NCBI GenBank assembly: GCA_038030265.1
Contig: CM075938.1
Location: 2,209,009 to 2,273,008 of the forward strand
Direction: 5' to 3'
From: Corythucha ciliata
Taxonomy: Eukaryota; Arthropoda; Insecta; Hemiptera; Tingidae
DNA length: 64,000 nt
Position numbers and translations under genes: made by a program. The notes beneath the pieces were generated by a model, which did no database searches, had not been told where the DNA came from, and worked only from the letters and a program-made list of their open reading frames with translations. Positions 42,735 through 54,997 of this stretch are shown here, in pieces (position 1 is the first letter of the stretch; each line of letters begins with the position of its first letter).

Positions 42735-45700
42735 TAGAGAAAAGACCAAACATTCGAGCCGTTCTCGAAATTCATCGCCAGCTCCATCACGCTCGTTGTG
42801 CTGGTATCATCAACGCTGGGGTAAAAATGCCCTTAAGTGTTCCTCACCCTGTACATTCCTTGCAAAAAACGCCCTGGACAGTCAGTAGTAGCGGCAACCG
42901 ACTGTCCATCCAAAGGACGCCGCCTTTTTCTCGTCGACCACTTGACAAAACAGCAATTTCTTCTCGACACAGGCTCCGACCTCTGCTGCTACCCTCGACG
43001 CCTTCTCCCAAGACATCATCCTCGCTCCGACTTCGAGCTCCTCGCCGCGAATAATTCCACCACCCCCACGTATGGTACTCTTTGTCTCAGACCAGACTTC
43101 GGTCTTCGCCGTGACTTTTCATGGAATTTTATTATCGCCGACGTGGACACTCCGATCATCGGTTCAGATTTCCTTGCCCACTTCTCTCTGCTTCCTAATT
43201 GTCGCAACACTCGTCTGATCGACTCAGTGACCGGTCTCTCAACACCTTGTCTTCCAGGACGAACAAGTCAATCGAGCGTCAAAACCCTCACTGATTCACT
43301 TCGTAGCAAGTCGCCTTTTCACGCTGTCCTCGCCGAATTTCCTCAACTCACCCAACCGTCTGGAACGACGCCTGGCCCCCCTCTCTTCTCACGCCCCAGA
43401 CGCCTTTCTCCCGAACAACTGAAAACAGCCAAGTCAGAATTCGACCTCATGCTTCGCGAAGGTATTATCCGCCGCTCTGACAGCCCTTGGTCTTCTCCCC
43501 TCCACATGGTCCCGAAAAAGGATTCTAGCTGGCGCCCTTGCGGCGATTATCGCGCCTTAAACGCCCGAACAATCCCCGATCGGTACCCCGTGCGCCGCAT
43601 ACATGATTTTAATCACCAACTCCGCGGATGCTCCGACTTCTCCGTCATCGATCTTGTCAAGGCGTACACGCAGATCCCAGTCAATCCATCCGACATCCCA
43701 AAGACCGCCATCACGACGCCTTTCGGTCTTTTCGAGTTTCCATTTATGAGTTTTGGCCTCCGAAATGCTGGCCAGACGTTCCAACGATTCATCGATGAAG
43801 TCCTCCACGGCCTCGACTTTTGTTTCCCCTACGTCGACGACATCTTGGTATACTCCACAAACGCAGACACTCATCTCGCTCATCTCCGCGCTGTATTCGA
43901 CCGCCTAGCGAGCCACGGCCTCCTCGTCAACACCAACAAAAGTGTCTTCGGTGTCAAAACGATAACTTTTCTCGGATACGAAGTATCAGCTAAAGGTATT
44001 CGTCCACCTCCAGAACGCGTCGAAGCTCTCTTAAACTTCGCCAAGCCACTAACAGCCGAAGGTCTCCGCCGTTTTCTCGGTATCATGAATTTTTACCGCC
44101 GCTTTCTTTCTTCAGCTGCACAATTTCAAGCACCTCTCCATTCCGCTTTAACTGGTCTTCACGGAAAAAACAAAATAGCTTGGACCCCACCGTTGGAAGC
44201 AGCATTTCAATCGTGCAAAGATCACCTCGCACAGGCCACCGTTCTCACTCACTCTGACCCAACAGCTACTCTCGCTCTTTTCACTGACGCATCACAAGTT
44301 GCGGTAGGAGCATCTCTTCAACAACACGTAGCTGATCAATGGCAACCTCTAGCTTTCTTCTCTCAGTAACTTACCCCTCGCCAGCAGCAATGGCCAGCGT
44401 TTTATAGAGAACTCCTCGCTGTGTATGCTTCAATTCAACATTTTCGCCACATCCTCGAACCACGTCCATTTACAGTTTTCACTGACCACAAGCCTCTAAT
44501 TTACGCTTTTCGACAACACAGAGACAAACTTCCTCCTATCCAAATCAATCAGCTGTCATTCATTTCCCAATTTACAACCGACATCCAACACGTCAGCGGT
44601 TCCGCCAACGTTGTGGCCGACGCTCTATCTCGGATCAATTCAGTTAACTCCGATCCTCTCACACCGTTCGACCTCAACACTCTTATACAAGAACAAGAAA
44701 AAGACGTTGAACTCCGTGATCTTGAGAAAATGGTCAATAACTCATCACTTCGTCTCAAGCGTGTCAAAATACCAGAATCGAACGCAACTCTTGTTTGTGA
44801 CACGTCAACCCCTAACCTTCGACCATTCGTTCCCTTGTCACTCCGACGCCGTGTGCTCAACTCTCTTCACAACTTGAGCCACCCAGGCGTCAAGTCTACC
44901 ACTCGCCTCGTCACCGAACGTTACGTTTGGCCCCGAATTCGCCAAAACTGTCGATCGTGGACGCAATCCTGCATTCCGTGTCAACGCGCCAAAATCTCTC
45001 GACACGTACGTTCTCCTACAGGTCTCTTCCCCTCACCTTCCGCACGCTTTGAACACATCCATGTCGACATAATTGGCCCTCTACCTCCTGCAGGCCCGTA
45101 CCGCTACTGCCTGACAGTCGTCGACAGATTCACAAGATGGCCTGAGGTATGGCCCCTGGAAGATGCAACTGCCAACAAAGTCGCTGAAGGGCTTCTTAAT
45201 TGCTGGTTTTCTCGCTTTGGCTCACCTCTTCGAATAACAACTGATCAAGGACGACAATTTGAATCCAACCTTTTCCGCTCACTCGGAGCAGTTTTTGGTG
45301 CTCACCGTCTACGCTCAACTCCTTACCACCCGAGCTCTAACGGTTTAGTCGAGCGCTTTCACCGACACCTCAAGGCTGCCATCATGTGCCACCCTTCTAT
45401 GACATGGCTACAAGCACTTCCCCTCGTCCTTCTCGGCTTCCGAAGCGTATTTCGTGAAGATCTCACAACTTCACCAGCAGAACTTGTGTACGGTCAACCC
45501 CTTCGACTTCCCGGTGAGCTGTTGCAACCCCGCACTCCTATACCCATCCTGAAGATCCCTTGAATTTCGTAGTCAAATTACGTCGGCAAATGGAGGATCT
45601 TTGTCCAGTCCCCGCCTCAAACCACTCGTCACAAAAACCATTTATTTTTCAAGACCTCGATACCTGTTCCCACGCATTCCTCAGCGCTGACCATACTCAC

Positions 45701-46010
45701 CGCAGTCTGCAACCACCCTACACGGGACCGTATCCCATCGTGAAGAGAAGCTCCAAAATCTTCACCCTCCTCGTTAACAACAAGCATATGACCGTCAACA
45801 TCGACCGGCTCAAACCTGCTTATATTTTACCACCAGAGCCGCACGTTGCAACCATTTTGCCTCATCGCTCTCTTAATCCCTCATGTCACACATCACGACG
45901 TCAAGTGCGCTTCGCTTCCGAGAGACTTCCAGTCTCCCCGAAGGGGGTTATTGTGGCGTCATCTTTTTGTTTTCATTATATTTTGGTCATATGAATTAAT
46001 AAAACAGTCT
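42735..46010 (+). mobile_element. CsRn1-like Ty3/Gypsy LTR retrotransposon, 5'-truncated
   Basis: Contains the end of gag, a full-length pol and the start of a possible 3' LTR. The gag remnant reads SRSRNSSPAPSRS, then [18 protein letters not shown] (42799-42852), the knuckle type characteristic of CsRn1 gag. Pol lies in a different frame (42837 onward). After pol, a purine run (GAAGGGGG) precedes TGTGGCGTCA at about 45952, where a 3' LTR could begin. No 5' LTR was found. The coding strand is strikingly rich in C and poor in G compared with neighbouring elements. Confidence 0.75.
42837..45994 (+). pseudogene. CsRn1-like Gypsy pol: PR, RT, RNase H, integrase
   Basis: Protease: [14 protein letters not shown] (~residue 40). 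[69 protein letters not shown]. RNase [16 protein letters not shown]. The frame stops once at TAA 44367-44369, between LAFFSQ and LTPRQQQW, where relatives have a lysine; it is open again in the same frame to 45563. Integrase: HNLSHPG with CIPCQRAK (zinc domain), HVDIIGP, TTDQGRQFE and GLVERFHRHLK (D, D and E). A one-base shift near 45541 moves the C-terminus to another frame (45560-45994), which has the LQPPYTGPYPI (GPY/F) and NIDRLKPAY blocks. All catalytic residues are present; one stop and one shift inactivate it. Confidence 0.85.
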
Positions 46011-46309
46011 TTGGGAGAAAATCGAAATAAAAAGTTTCTACCAGTTCTTGGATCAATTTTATCAACAGGACATCGAAACCCATTAACATATAATAAAATG
46101 CACTCTAATACGACAACCAGCTGTCATAGCGACAATGTTTTGATAATTGATACTTGGGTATGCGAACACATCCAGCTCCATTCAAAGGAGAACATTAGAT
46201 GAGATTTTAAGATTTTCAGCATCCTTTACAATCGCAACGAATGTTTAAATTAGGAGGTCAAAACAATATTTTGAAGAGAAAAATGACTGCATCTGCATGA
46301 CGCTCAGGG
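46011..46309. other. Spacer, possibly LTR-derived
   Basis: AT-rich DNA after the Gypsy pol; AATAAAA near 45996 could be a poly(A) signal in an LTR. No second copy for comparison. Confidence 0.3.
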
Positions 46310-46900
46310 TTTGACTCGTATTAAAACTGAGCACGGAATTTTTCTCAGAAGGATCAATTTAGCAGACCAAAACGAACAGCCAACATCAGAGGGTTGTCTC
46401 ACCCAAAAACGAATTTCGGGGTTTTACTCATACCAAAACCAAATTTTACATGCTTGGATCTTCAATGGCAGACTCATTAGATCTCATAAAAATCAACTTG
46501 ACGGGTTTCGCTCTTTAGAAATTACAATTTTGCATGTTTGGCTCTTTAAAAATACTAGTTCGCGTTTTTGGTTCTTTCAAAACCAAGTTTCACGATTCTG
46601 ACACTTTCAAACCAAATTTCACAGGTTTGGGTTCTAGATCGATTTATTGGCTCTTTCATTTTGGCTTTTTCATAATCCACAATCATCTTTTAGGCCTGGC
46701 TCTTTATTAGTAGGTTTAGCTAATTCGACATATTGAAAAATCAAATTATTGGATTTATGATATTTCATCCCACATTTAGAAAATTTCGTGAGTTTTGGCT
46801 CTTGGAGCCCCAAATTTCACGTAGTTCGTCTCAAGGAAGGTTAATTTCGCGCGTTTGAGCTCTACAATATCAAAATTTGCGGGTTTGACGGAATCCAGTA
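46310..46900 (-). repeat. C-family minisatellite, inverted
   Basis: Plus-strand units read TTTGGTTCTTTCAAAACCAAG and TTTCACGGGTTTGGCTCTT-type text, the reverse complement of C units. Spacing is about 30 bp. Long antisense-type ORFs here are by-products. Confidence 0.7.
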
Positions 46901-49329
46901 GGTACTAATCATGTAGCTACATAATTTTTTTCATCACGAGCTATAGAATTGCCTCCAGGCACCCATTTCAGCCCTGAGATGGCCTATGTATTACGTAGTG
47001 TGCTCGCATTTTTTTGAGTATAAGTATGCTCACCAGTTTATGCATGGAAATTATAATTTCTATTGAATTGATGACCACGTGATTGAAAAAATTCAAGCAT
47101 AACGTCGTGCTCGTTTTTGTTCATTTCATACGACTCAATTTTGTCGATTGAGCCTCGTTTCCGATGCGAAATAATAATAAAACGCTCAGTAGCTCACCCA
47201 CTCCTTCATTTGGCATGAAGCCGGTGATAAACATTCATTATTCTTTCCGAAATTCACTTCCCGCTTATATGGTGTCAAAAACGGGACATTACTTTGTGCA
47301 AGTTTATATTAATATCATTAATTTTAAATTAATGCAGCCTAAATTTCAATTATTTCAGAAAAGGAACAAACGCATAATTTTTTATATTATGATGAGATGA
47401 TCAAGGCTTCTTCGGTACTCTTTCCCTTCTTTTCGCGCTAAGCCGTAAATTATTTTTCCCTATCGTACTACTGCAGTACATTGCGCCAGGGATTTCGAGA
47501 GCCAAAACCACGAACTTTTATTTCTGTCGGTTCTTTCATTCCGCGAAAGGATTTTTGAAGGAATGAAATCCACCAATGAGTGTGAGACCGAGAATCGGGA
47601 AGAGCGAGACGTAATTATACTTCTAGCGAGTAAGGCTTGGGCCGTGGGCGGGTCGAGGACTGCAATCATCCCTCTACCACCCACTGCTGCCTAAGCACTT
47701 TTGCGCCCCGCTTGAATAACTGACATTTGATCGCACAATATTCGCGTTTTGGCCAGAACTAATCAACATTTATTCGATCTGTTTGGACAGATCTGTTTAA
47801 TTGTCACTCAGTTTCCTGGGCTGTACACATAATTATCAAAAATATTTTTTTCAAACCTTCTATCCCACGTTTTATGCGTTTCTAATTGCAATATTCAGAC
47901 GTAAAGTAATTTCCGCAACTTCTACGTTATTTTCAGTAAACGTGGTAAGTTGAAAAATTAATTAAGTTCACTTTTCACAAAACTATTAGCTATGTAAATT
48001 CCCCATCGAAAGTGTCGCTATCTCTTGTCCGAAAAACAAACCATTAGGCCATCGCTATTCGCGTACACACTTCACGGCTGTCTAACTTGGCTTAGGTATA
48101 CGAGTCCGTGAATTCCGCTCGGTGCGTCGTACGTTTAGAAAAGGAGCGCACGATACAAAATTCACTCGAATAGAAGACGAAGAGAGGCCTTTTGACTAAA
48201 ATTAACAGAGTCCTTATAAACTTGATGCTTCTGATACAGAAAACAAAGAAAAGGTGGTGGTGCTGAGAGTTTGTTTGGTGGCGTTTTCAGGTTAGCGAAG
48301 GAACGATTAAAAAAAAAAAAAAAAAATGCTTTAATATTGCCAGCACTTTATATTATGTAAAACAACCGGGCACTCGCAGGATGGAGGAGCGTTTCTCGTC
48401 AACGCCGTAAACGAGAGAACACAGGATGGACCGAGGGAGGAAGCGATTGCATTTAATTTGAATCTGAGCTCAAAAAGAGAGAGACGTTTGAGAATAATAA
48501 ATGCACCAACGGTCCTTGTCACCCTGCAAACGATCAAAAAAGTGTTTTTAATCAACTCCACAGTTCCGTTTAATTTTGCCAGGCAAGCTGAGAGAGAGAG
48601 CACCTCAACAAAAAACAAATTTATACCATTCATGTTTGACGACGTGGCTCACTATTTAAATTTAGAACCCGTGGATTCCGGTCGTCCTTCAAACCAGAGA
48701 ACTCTTTGAAAATTGAATATCGAGTTTTTAGAAAAGGAAATCAGATATGGGAACAAATCAGGACAAAAATGAATAGAATGTTATTACAGGAGGTTTAGGG
48801 AGTAAGATTGATTCTTGGTGGACCGTGCGGTCCAACTTTAGGGGTCGCCAAATTAGATTTGTCCCTTCTCTCCCTTTTTACCATGAATATTGGATGAACC
48901 GTAATCTAGCTATATATAATATTTCATTTGAAACTCCCTCGAATGGTGCTGAAGATGGTGAGGGGCGGGGCGGGGGTAGAACTGTCCCACCTTAGCGCCT
49001 ACCTCCTTTTCCACCATTTTCCCGTGATTTTCATTCACTCTTCCCTCCTCATCCCTCCCTGGGAAACTTAAATTTGATCTCCGAGTCTCTTCAGAATATA
49101 TCATTTTCATCCGATGATTTGTCCGAAGAGGCCCTCGACAGGAACTTGCCTTCACCAACACCTCGTTTATTTTGAATATGAAATTCCTAAAGCCTTCTAA
49201 CTTCATTCCGGCATGAATCACCTCATTATTTTAAGTTAAACAAGATCGCATTAACCTACTATTATTAGATTAATAAAAAATTACACATAAACATACACAT
49301 AAAATTAAACATAATTACGTGAAAAAAAT
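46901..49329. other. Non-coding DNA
   Basis: No gene recognised. One or two isolated C-like units (GAGCCAAAACCACGAA near 47499) and an A19 run at 48308-48326. ORFs of 100 and 83 residues on opposite strands around 48330-48710 have no motif. Confidence 0.4.
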
Positions 49330-49700
49330 CAGATCCCAATTTATTGAGGACGAAAGCCATGAAATTACTATTTTGAGTTGAACGAGCCCGGTGAATCGGC
49401 CAACCCTGCGAAATTGCATTTTGAAAAGGTCTATCTTGCGATTTTGTTTCAAAGTAACCAGCGTCGTACAATTTCTCTTTAAAAAGAGCCAAATACGCTG
49501 GAAATTTTACATTGTGTGGGGGGGGGGGTTCATTTGCAATTGGCAAAATTGGTTTCTGACGTGTTAAGTCCACGAAATTTGGTCTCAGAAAGGGCCGAAC
49601 CAGTGAACTGATGTTTTTAAAACACCTGCAAAAGCGAAATTTGGAGATTGAGTCAACTAATTAGCCAAAATCACTAAACTGAGTTACGTAAGCGACAAAT
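49330..49700 (+). repeat. C-family minisatellite
   Basis: Diverged units such as CGAAAGCCATGAAATTACT and CCCTGCGAAATTGCATTTTG. A G11 tract at 49518-49528 lies within it. Confidence 0.65.
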
Positions 49701-51384
49701 GCTCTTTCGTATGTTCGAAAGTGGACTGTATTACATATTACGGGGGGGGGGAGGGGCGTTGGCCAATGCGAATCATTTATTTATGTCATGAGCAAGTGAA
49801 GGAAGAGAAAAAGGAAGGACTCATCAAGATTGTAAAACGGTCGTCACTTCTTGGTAGCGTCTTACCGCGATTTTAAATGTGTGGGAGAGGGAAGGGAAAA
49901 ACTTGTCTCTACCTCTTCAAGGCGTGATGACTTGATGAGAAAGGTGGGACAAGTTTTGGGGAAAAAAAGAGGGAGGGGGGTTCAGCTAATTAGAAATGAC
50001 CAACGTTTTTTTTTTTTTTTTTTTTTTTTTAGGAGAACGGAACGCGGATCCAATTCAACAAGGTTTTGCACAGTATCCTGACCGAACCGAGACCTTTTGC
50101 GGAACTGAATTGGCCTCGGATCGGGTGCTTCTTGGAAATAAACAAGGGCAAGCGTGTCGACAAACTCAATAAAACTCTTCTATCGTATTTCTCGCATTTT
50201 TCTGAGGATAGAATTATACGCGAATAGTAGTATTTTAATGTTAAATCTTTTTCTTTTATTCTATTGCCATGTATTTATTTAATTTATAGTAAGGATGTTA
50301 TAAGGCTGTATTGACAAAAATTGGTGCATATAAGCAATGAATAAATAAATAAATGCTTCAAAAATATATTATAATTAGTTCAAGCTTTAGGATGAGACAG
50401 GTGAGTTATAGGCAAATGGGGTTTAGAGAAGATCGACTTAAGCAATAGGCATTGCTACAGGAATATATTTAAACCAGGAAGGATAATCGATTCTAATGGG
50501 AAGTTCCTCGGCTGTCTGAGAGTCATCAACTCTTTCATTAACTCAGTAAAGTAAACTTGACCACTTCCCTGCCTTCAGAACCTCCCTTTTCTCGAATTTG
50601 AAACGCAACTTGAATGTTGTAATTTATAGTGCAAAAAAAGTTAGAGATTGGTGTGAAATCAAGTTATTAATCCCTCAAAATTGATCAAATTGAAAACGAC
50701 GCGAAGTCGACGTTTTAAATGAATTCCCCCACCACCACCCCGCCCTCATTTCGTATGCGAGTGACGCTGTGAATCCTTAACCGATTCAATCGTGACTCTT
50801 AGGCGTCGTCGTCCCAAAAGCGAAAACCGCAATCTCGCGCTTCTTACTTTATATGAGTGAACGCTTCCAAGAGACGTTCATGATTAAGTTTTGAATTTTA
50901 GACCAGAACTCGATATAAATGTAACAGGAAACAAAGTTCTAAACTTATTATACGCAACCAAGTGTGGACGGAGTTGAATGGTTAAGAAATTGAAGACTCA
51001 CGTGCTTTGTGTGTAACTTTAGTTGTTGAGTCGAACATACCTGAAATGAGTCAAGAATTCCAACTATTAGCTCAATATTACGTAGGTGATGGAAAAGGAA
51101 GGAATGATCATCAAATGGAGAAGTTCTCTCAAATTAAAAGTCATTATGAAAAAAATAAATACAATAATAGGTACCGCCCGCCCCAATGAGTATGTTAGTC
51201 TCCAAAATCTTGTAGTGTAGACAATATTTACCTCGTGTCGTACGTTAAGCGGCACCTGCGCGATTTCAGCGTTTCCAGAACCCTGCGGGCCTGCGGGCGT
51301 TTTCCACTTAAAACGCTGAAACCGCGCGATAAACAACCAGCTGAAGAACATATCCAACCTGTGAGTGCACGTGGCAACTTGACC
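49701..51384. other. Non-coding DNA
   Basis: A T25 run at 50006-50030 (possibly the tail of an antisense retrocopy) and a short AATA repeat near 50340. No gene recognised. Confidence 0.4.
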
Positions 51385-51714
51385 ACCCAAGAAAGAAGAA
51401 AAATACGCTAAAGAACGCCAATGCGCGGTTGAAATTGAGAAATTCGCGGTTTGTGGAGTCAAATTAAGTGGCTAACGTAAAGAAAAAGCGCTAAAAGCTG
51501 AAATTTGTGAAAAGCGCTGTCTTGTTCTCGGGTCGTGTCCACGGCTATAAAATTAAGAAAAACCGTCAATAAGCAGCTAAAACGGTGGCAATCGCTAATT
51601 CTTCGATAACATTGAGAAAAAAAAAAAAAAAACGCTAACCCACAGCTAAAATTGATAACTTTTTTCTCCAACTTTACCGAAAAACGCAGGTAAAATGGAG
51701 GGAAATAGCGATTC
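51385..51714 (+). repeat. A-family minisatellite
   Basis: Units with AACGCCAATGCGCGGTTGAAATTGAGAA-type text, passing directly into a B-family array in the same orientation. Confidence 0.65.
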
Positions 51715-52450
51715 TTGCGTTGAAAATGTCGAAGTTTAGAATAATGATTCCTGACCTAATAATGGTAAAATCGACCTCTCTCGCACCGAAAATGGCCAAA
51801 CTGAGCATTCGCTCAACATGGTTCAATGCTGACTATTTGCACTTTACCTCAACGGACTATTCATGCCCGAAAACCGGCTAAAAAGACCATTATTCGCGCC
51901 CATAGTGGCAAAATCAAAGATTTGCGGCTTTGAAACGTGGCCTTCAAAATGGCTAAACTCACAATTCAGATTCCAAATAATTTGCATCTATGCGCACTAA
52001 AAATGGCTAAATTAACGACTGGTGCTTATTGCTAAATCAACCGTTCGTGCTAAAAAATGACCAAAACTGGCCATTCCTCTCTCTAAAAAGACCAAACTTG
52101 GCACAAAATGACCAATCTGACCACTATTGGGCTCTAAAATGTGAATTTGAAGATTTATGCCGTAAAAAAAAAAAAAAACATCGACTATTCCACACCCTAA
52201 AAAGGGCCAAACCGACAATTATTTTCGTACTAAAAATGACAACTGATCATTCGCGCGGAAAAAATGGTTTGGTTTGACGGACTATTCGCTCCAAAAAAAA
52301 AAAAAAAAAAAAAATTCCTTCGTTGGACTGTCCAAACGCAAAAAATGGTAAAACCGACTAGGACAAAATGTTTTGAAATTCGCGTACCCCAAAAGTGACC
52401 AAACTGGGTATAGATGCGCCCTAAAAGTAGATTGAAACGAGTCTTTAAAA
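51715..52450 (+). repeat. B-family minisatellite
   Basis: Begins with ATGATTCCTGACCTAATAATGG and then CCAAACTGAGCATTCGCTC, the same unit order as 26770-26840 and 13205-13290. Two units contain long A runs (near 52165 and A22 at 52293-52314), grown from the A tract of the unit. Confidence 0.75.
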
Positions 52451-52599
52451 ACTAAGATTGGTGCATAAATAAAGGCGAGAAAGTGTAATCCGTGTAGTAG
52501 ACGAGAATTGATTGGACGGAGGAGGGCTGGATTCGCGAGGAATGACCCGAGCAGCTCTCCCGCCCATAATTGAAGGCATTTGTTGTCTTGAATTCTAAT

Positions 52600-53225
52600 A
52601 ATAATAATAGCTTTTATTCGTTAATTTAGTACCAAACAGAGTTTGTTGGGGAAACGTCAGTTATAATAGTCTTAAACAGTAGTAAGGCTACTATATAACC
52701 CGAGTTCGAAAACACGCGATAACCGCCATATTTGGCCCCTCCGGTCGGTATCACTCTGGTCTTGATAAGTGTTTTCTCTTCAACACGTCTCTTGATTGTC
52801 TCTCTCTTCATTTCTCAAAACTCATACCAACTGATTTCTTCTTTTTTTAAAAAAAAAAAAAACAGCTTCATTCTTCTTTTTCATTATTATTATTAAATGG
52901 AGTGACTTCTCGTGTTGTCTCTTTGTATAGCGTATTTTTAACACAAACGATAAAAAGGCGGAGAGACCAAATATGGCGGTTATCGCGTGTTTCCGTACCT
53001 GGGTTCTAAAGGTTCTCTAACAGTAGTTCCTAAATCAAAGCAAAATTCTCTGCGAAGAACTCCTCTAGCGAGTAAAAAGTGTGCTTCAGGAGTATCTCTT
53101 TGAGGTTCCTTTTAAAAAGACGAGACGAAGACTCATCCCTTAGGCATTGTGGCAGGCGGTTGAACACTTTGATCCCCTGATACCGAAAAAGATCTAGCGA
53201 AGAACGCGCTGGACTGGCTCGGCAA
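52600..53225 (-). pseudogene. 3' end of a CR1-like LINE, interrupted by a MITE
   Basis: The minus strand of 53225-53037 encodes an unbroken tail: LFRYQGIKVFNRLPQCL, SSSRLFKRNLKEILLK, FYSLEEFF. This is the standard C-terminus of CR1/L2-group RTs. The 3' UTR follows, contains the MITE at 52696-53006, and ends in ATTATTATTATTAG near 52598-52615, a short 3' microsatellite as is usual for that group. The rest of the element is missing. Confidence 0.65.
52696..53006. mobile_element. 311-bp MITE with ~45-bp inverted ends and TA flanks
   Basis: The left end AACCCGAGTTCGAAAACACG, then CGATAACCGCCATATTTGG, is matched in inverted form by CCAAATATGGCGGTTATCGCG and CCTGGGTT at the right. TA lies outside both ends (52694-52695, 53007-53008), as for Tc1/mariner-type insertion. 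The interior has A/T runs and no transposase. Confidence 0.7.
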
Positions 53226-53275
53226 ATGAAGAAGCGAGGGATTTCATTTTAATTTTACGATCGGTTCCTCTCTAA

Positions 53276-54569
53276 ATGAGCGGAAACGAGGATGATGACG
53301 GGAGGGGTGTACCACCTCATAACAACACTTCAAACTCGCCTCAGGATCGCACTAGTGTGACAATGGACTTCGACATTTCAGAGAAAAGAAAGGAAGATAA
53401 AGAAACGTCGTTTTTTTGAAAGTATTGATTCAGGACCCTTTTTTATTTTTATTGAGTCGAATGAAGAGAAAAACTTGGGCAGACTTCACCCAATGAGTTT
53501 GGGGAAGATTCTCAAAAAGGAATTCCCAAAAATTGAAGGTAGCATAATCCAAATTAACTCTATAGGAAGAAACAGAGTTAAAATTGAGTTGAAGCATAGA
53601 GATATAGCCAATGGACTTTTAAAATCACAGGTACTTAAAGATCAAAATATAAGGGCATACATACCCAACTTTCTGCTGGAAAGAAGAGGGGTAGTGAGGG
53701 GGGTGTGTCTGGACTTATCCGAAGAGGACATTATCGCTGAAACCGTACCAGAAGAGGGATATGGCAAAATTATAAAAGCAAAAAGGTTCTCAAGAAGGGA
53801 ATATACAGCCGAAGGAAAAATCGTATATATACCAACACAAACTATTTTGCTTACTTTCAGAGGTTTGAAATTACATACCAGCATCGCTCTCCATTTCGTG
53901 CGTTGTACAGTAGAACCATATGTTGCACAAAACCCACAATGCTATAAATGTTTAAGGTATGGTCACATGAGCAAGCAATTCAAGGGAAACGTTCGCTGTG
54001 GAAAATGCGGGGAAGGACACGACAAAAAGGAGTGTAAAAGTACGGCGGCAGAAATATACGTTCACTGTAAGGGTGCCCATGGCTCCCTTGAACGCTCGAA
54101 ATGTCCCGAAGCTTTAAAACAGGAGTCGATTAGAACAATAATGCACTCTGAATCATTGACGTACAACGATGCTAAAGATAGAGTTTCCGGAAAGTCCTTC
54201 AAAACGGTCTTAACGGGCCCTGTACCAAACTTGAAAGAGGATCGACACTTCCCACACATAAATTTCTCCCTTAGGGCTCCCAAGAGGTCACGCCCGGTAT
54301 CTCCTCCACACAAAACTATCAAGCAACACAATGAGCTGTTAAAAAATTACTCCATTAATATCGACAAAGTGACTACCATCACATCAAACCCTCACTCAAT
54401 AGTGGAAAATCGTCAGGAAACCCCCAAAGAAGTTGATATAGACAGTATTTGCGAAGTAATATTATCAGTAGTAGATTGTTTAAAAAAAACTGGCTCCTCG
54501 AAAATCGATAAAAAAGAAATCTTCAATTTAATAAAAGACAGAATGGGCCATTTTTGCCCAACTCAGTAG
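53276..54569 (+). pseudogene. I/Nimb-like LINE ORF1 with altered zinc knuckles
   Basis: ATG at 53276 (MSGNEDDDGRG). The frame shifts in the T7 run at about 53411-53417, after which ESIDSGPFFIFIES leads into a frame open to 54569. The body reads FPKIEGSIIQINSIGRNRVKIE, YIPNFLLERRGVVRGV, YIPTQTILLTFRG and RCTVEPYVAQNPQ, the standard run-up to the knuckles of I/Nimb ORF1s. The knuckles CYKCLRYGHMSKQF and IYVHCKGAHGSLERSKC each lack one zinc-binding Cys (F and Y or V at those places); the middle one, CGKCGEGHDKKEC, is complete. The C-terminus is Lys/Ser-rich. Confidence 0.75.
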
Positions 54570-54572
54570 CTT

Positions 54573-54597
54573 GAATTATGATCACGAATCATAATTC
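54573..54597 (+). other. Perfect 10-bp hairpin between ORF1 and ORF2
   Basis: GAATTATGAT, loop CACGA, ATCATAATTC. It lies 4 bases after the ORF1 stop codon and 20 bases before an ATG that begins MNILQWNAR, the usual start of a LINE ORF2. Confidence 0.6.
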
Positions 54598-54616
54598 TAC
54601 ATACAACTAAATTTCA

Positions 54617-54642
54617 ATGAATATTTTACAATGGAACGCTCG
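54617..54642 (+). pseudogene. Stub of LINE ORF2 start
   Basis: Only eight or nine codons (MNILQWNAR) of an endonuclease start remain before the sequence switches to an antisense RT fragment at about 54643. Confidence 0.55.
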
Positions 54643-54997
54643 CTCGTGCTTCTCCAGCAGCAAATCGCACTGAACGCATTCGAAAGCTTTGCTGAAGTCA
54701 TAGAAAACGCTAGCCACGGTTGAACACTTATTCAGGGCCGTGAAAACTTTGGATAACACGCTATTTATAACATCCATAGTGGAGAGTTTCGGCCTGAACC
54801 TGAGTTTTTTAAAAACAGGCACCACTTTTGATGGATAGTATCCTTTGAGCTATGCACTTGTTGAATGCTTCCGATAGTGGGCCAGCAATAAATTCAGCTG
54901 AAGAAAGTATAACCCTCCCAGTGACACCGTCTATTCCAGAGGTGTTTTTGCGCGCGACGCGCTGAATGTGTAGCTGTCCAGGCCGTGCTGTGGACAT
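54643..54997 (-). pseudogene. Jockey-like RT fragment
   Basis: Minus strand: NTSGIDGVTGRVILSSAEF followed by IAGPLSEAFNKC (54997-54840), then FRPKLSTMDVINSVLSKVFT and VFYDFSKAFECVQCDLLLEK (54800-54645), which includes the first catalytic Asp block (FYDFSKAF). A deletion and frame change separate the two parts at about 54825. It joins head to head with the ORF2 stub. Confidence 0.7.

Noticed and set aside
48331..48709. 100- and 83-residue ORFs on opposite strands
   Set aside because: Mutual shadows without a family motif; nothing supports either as a gene.
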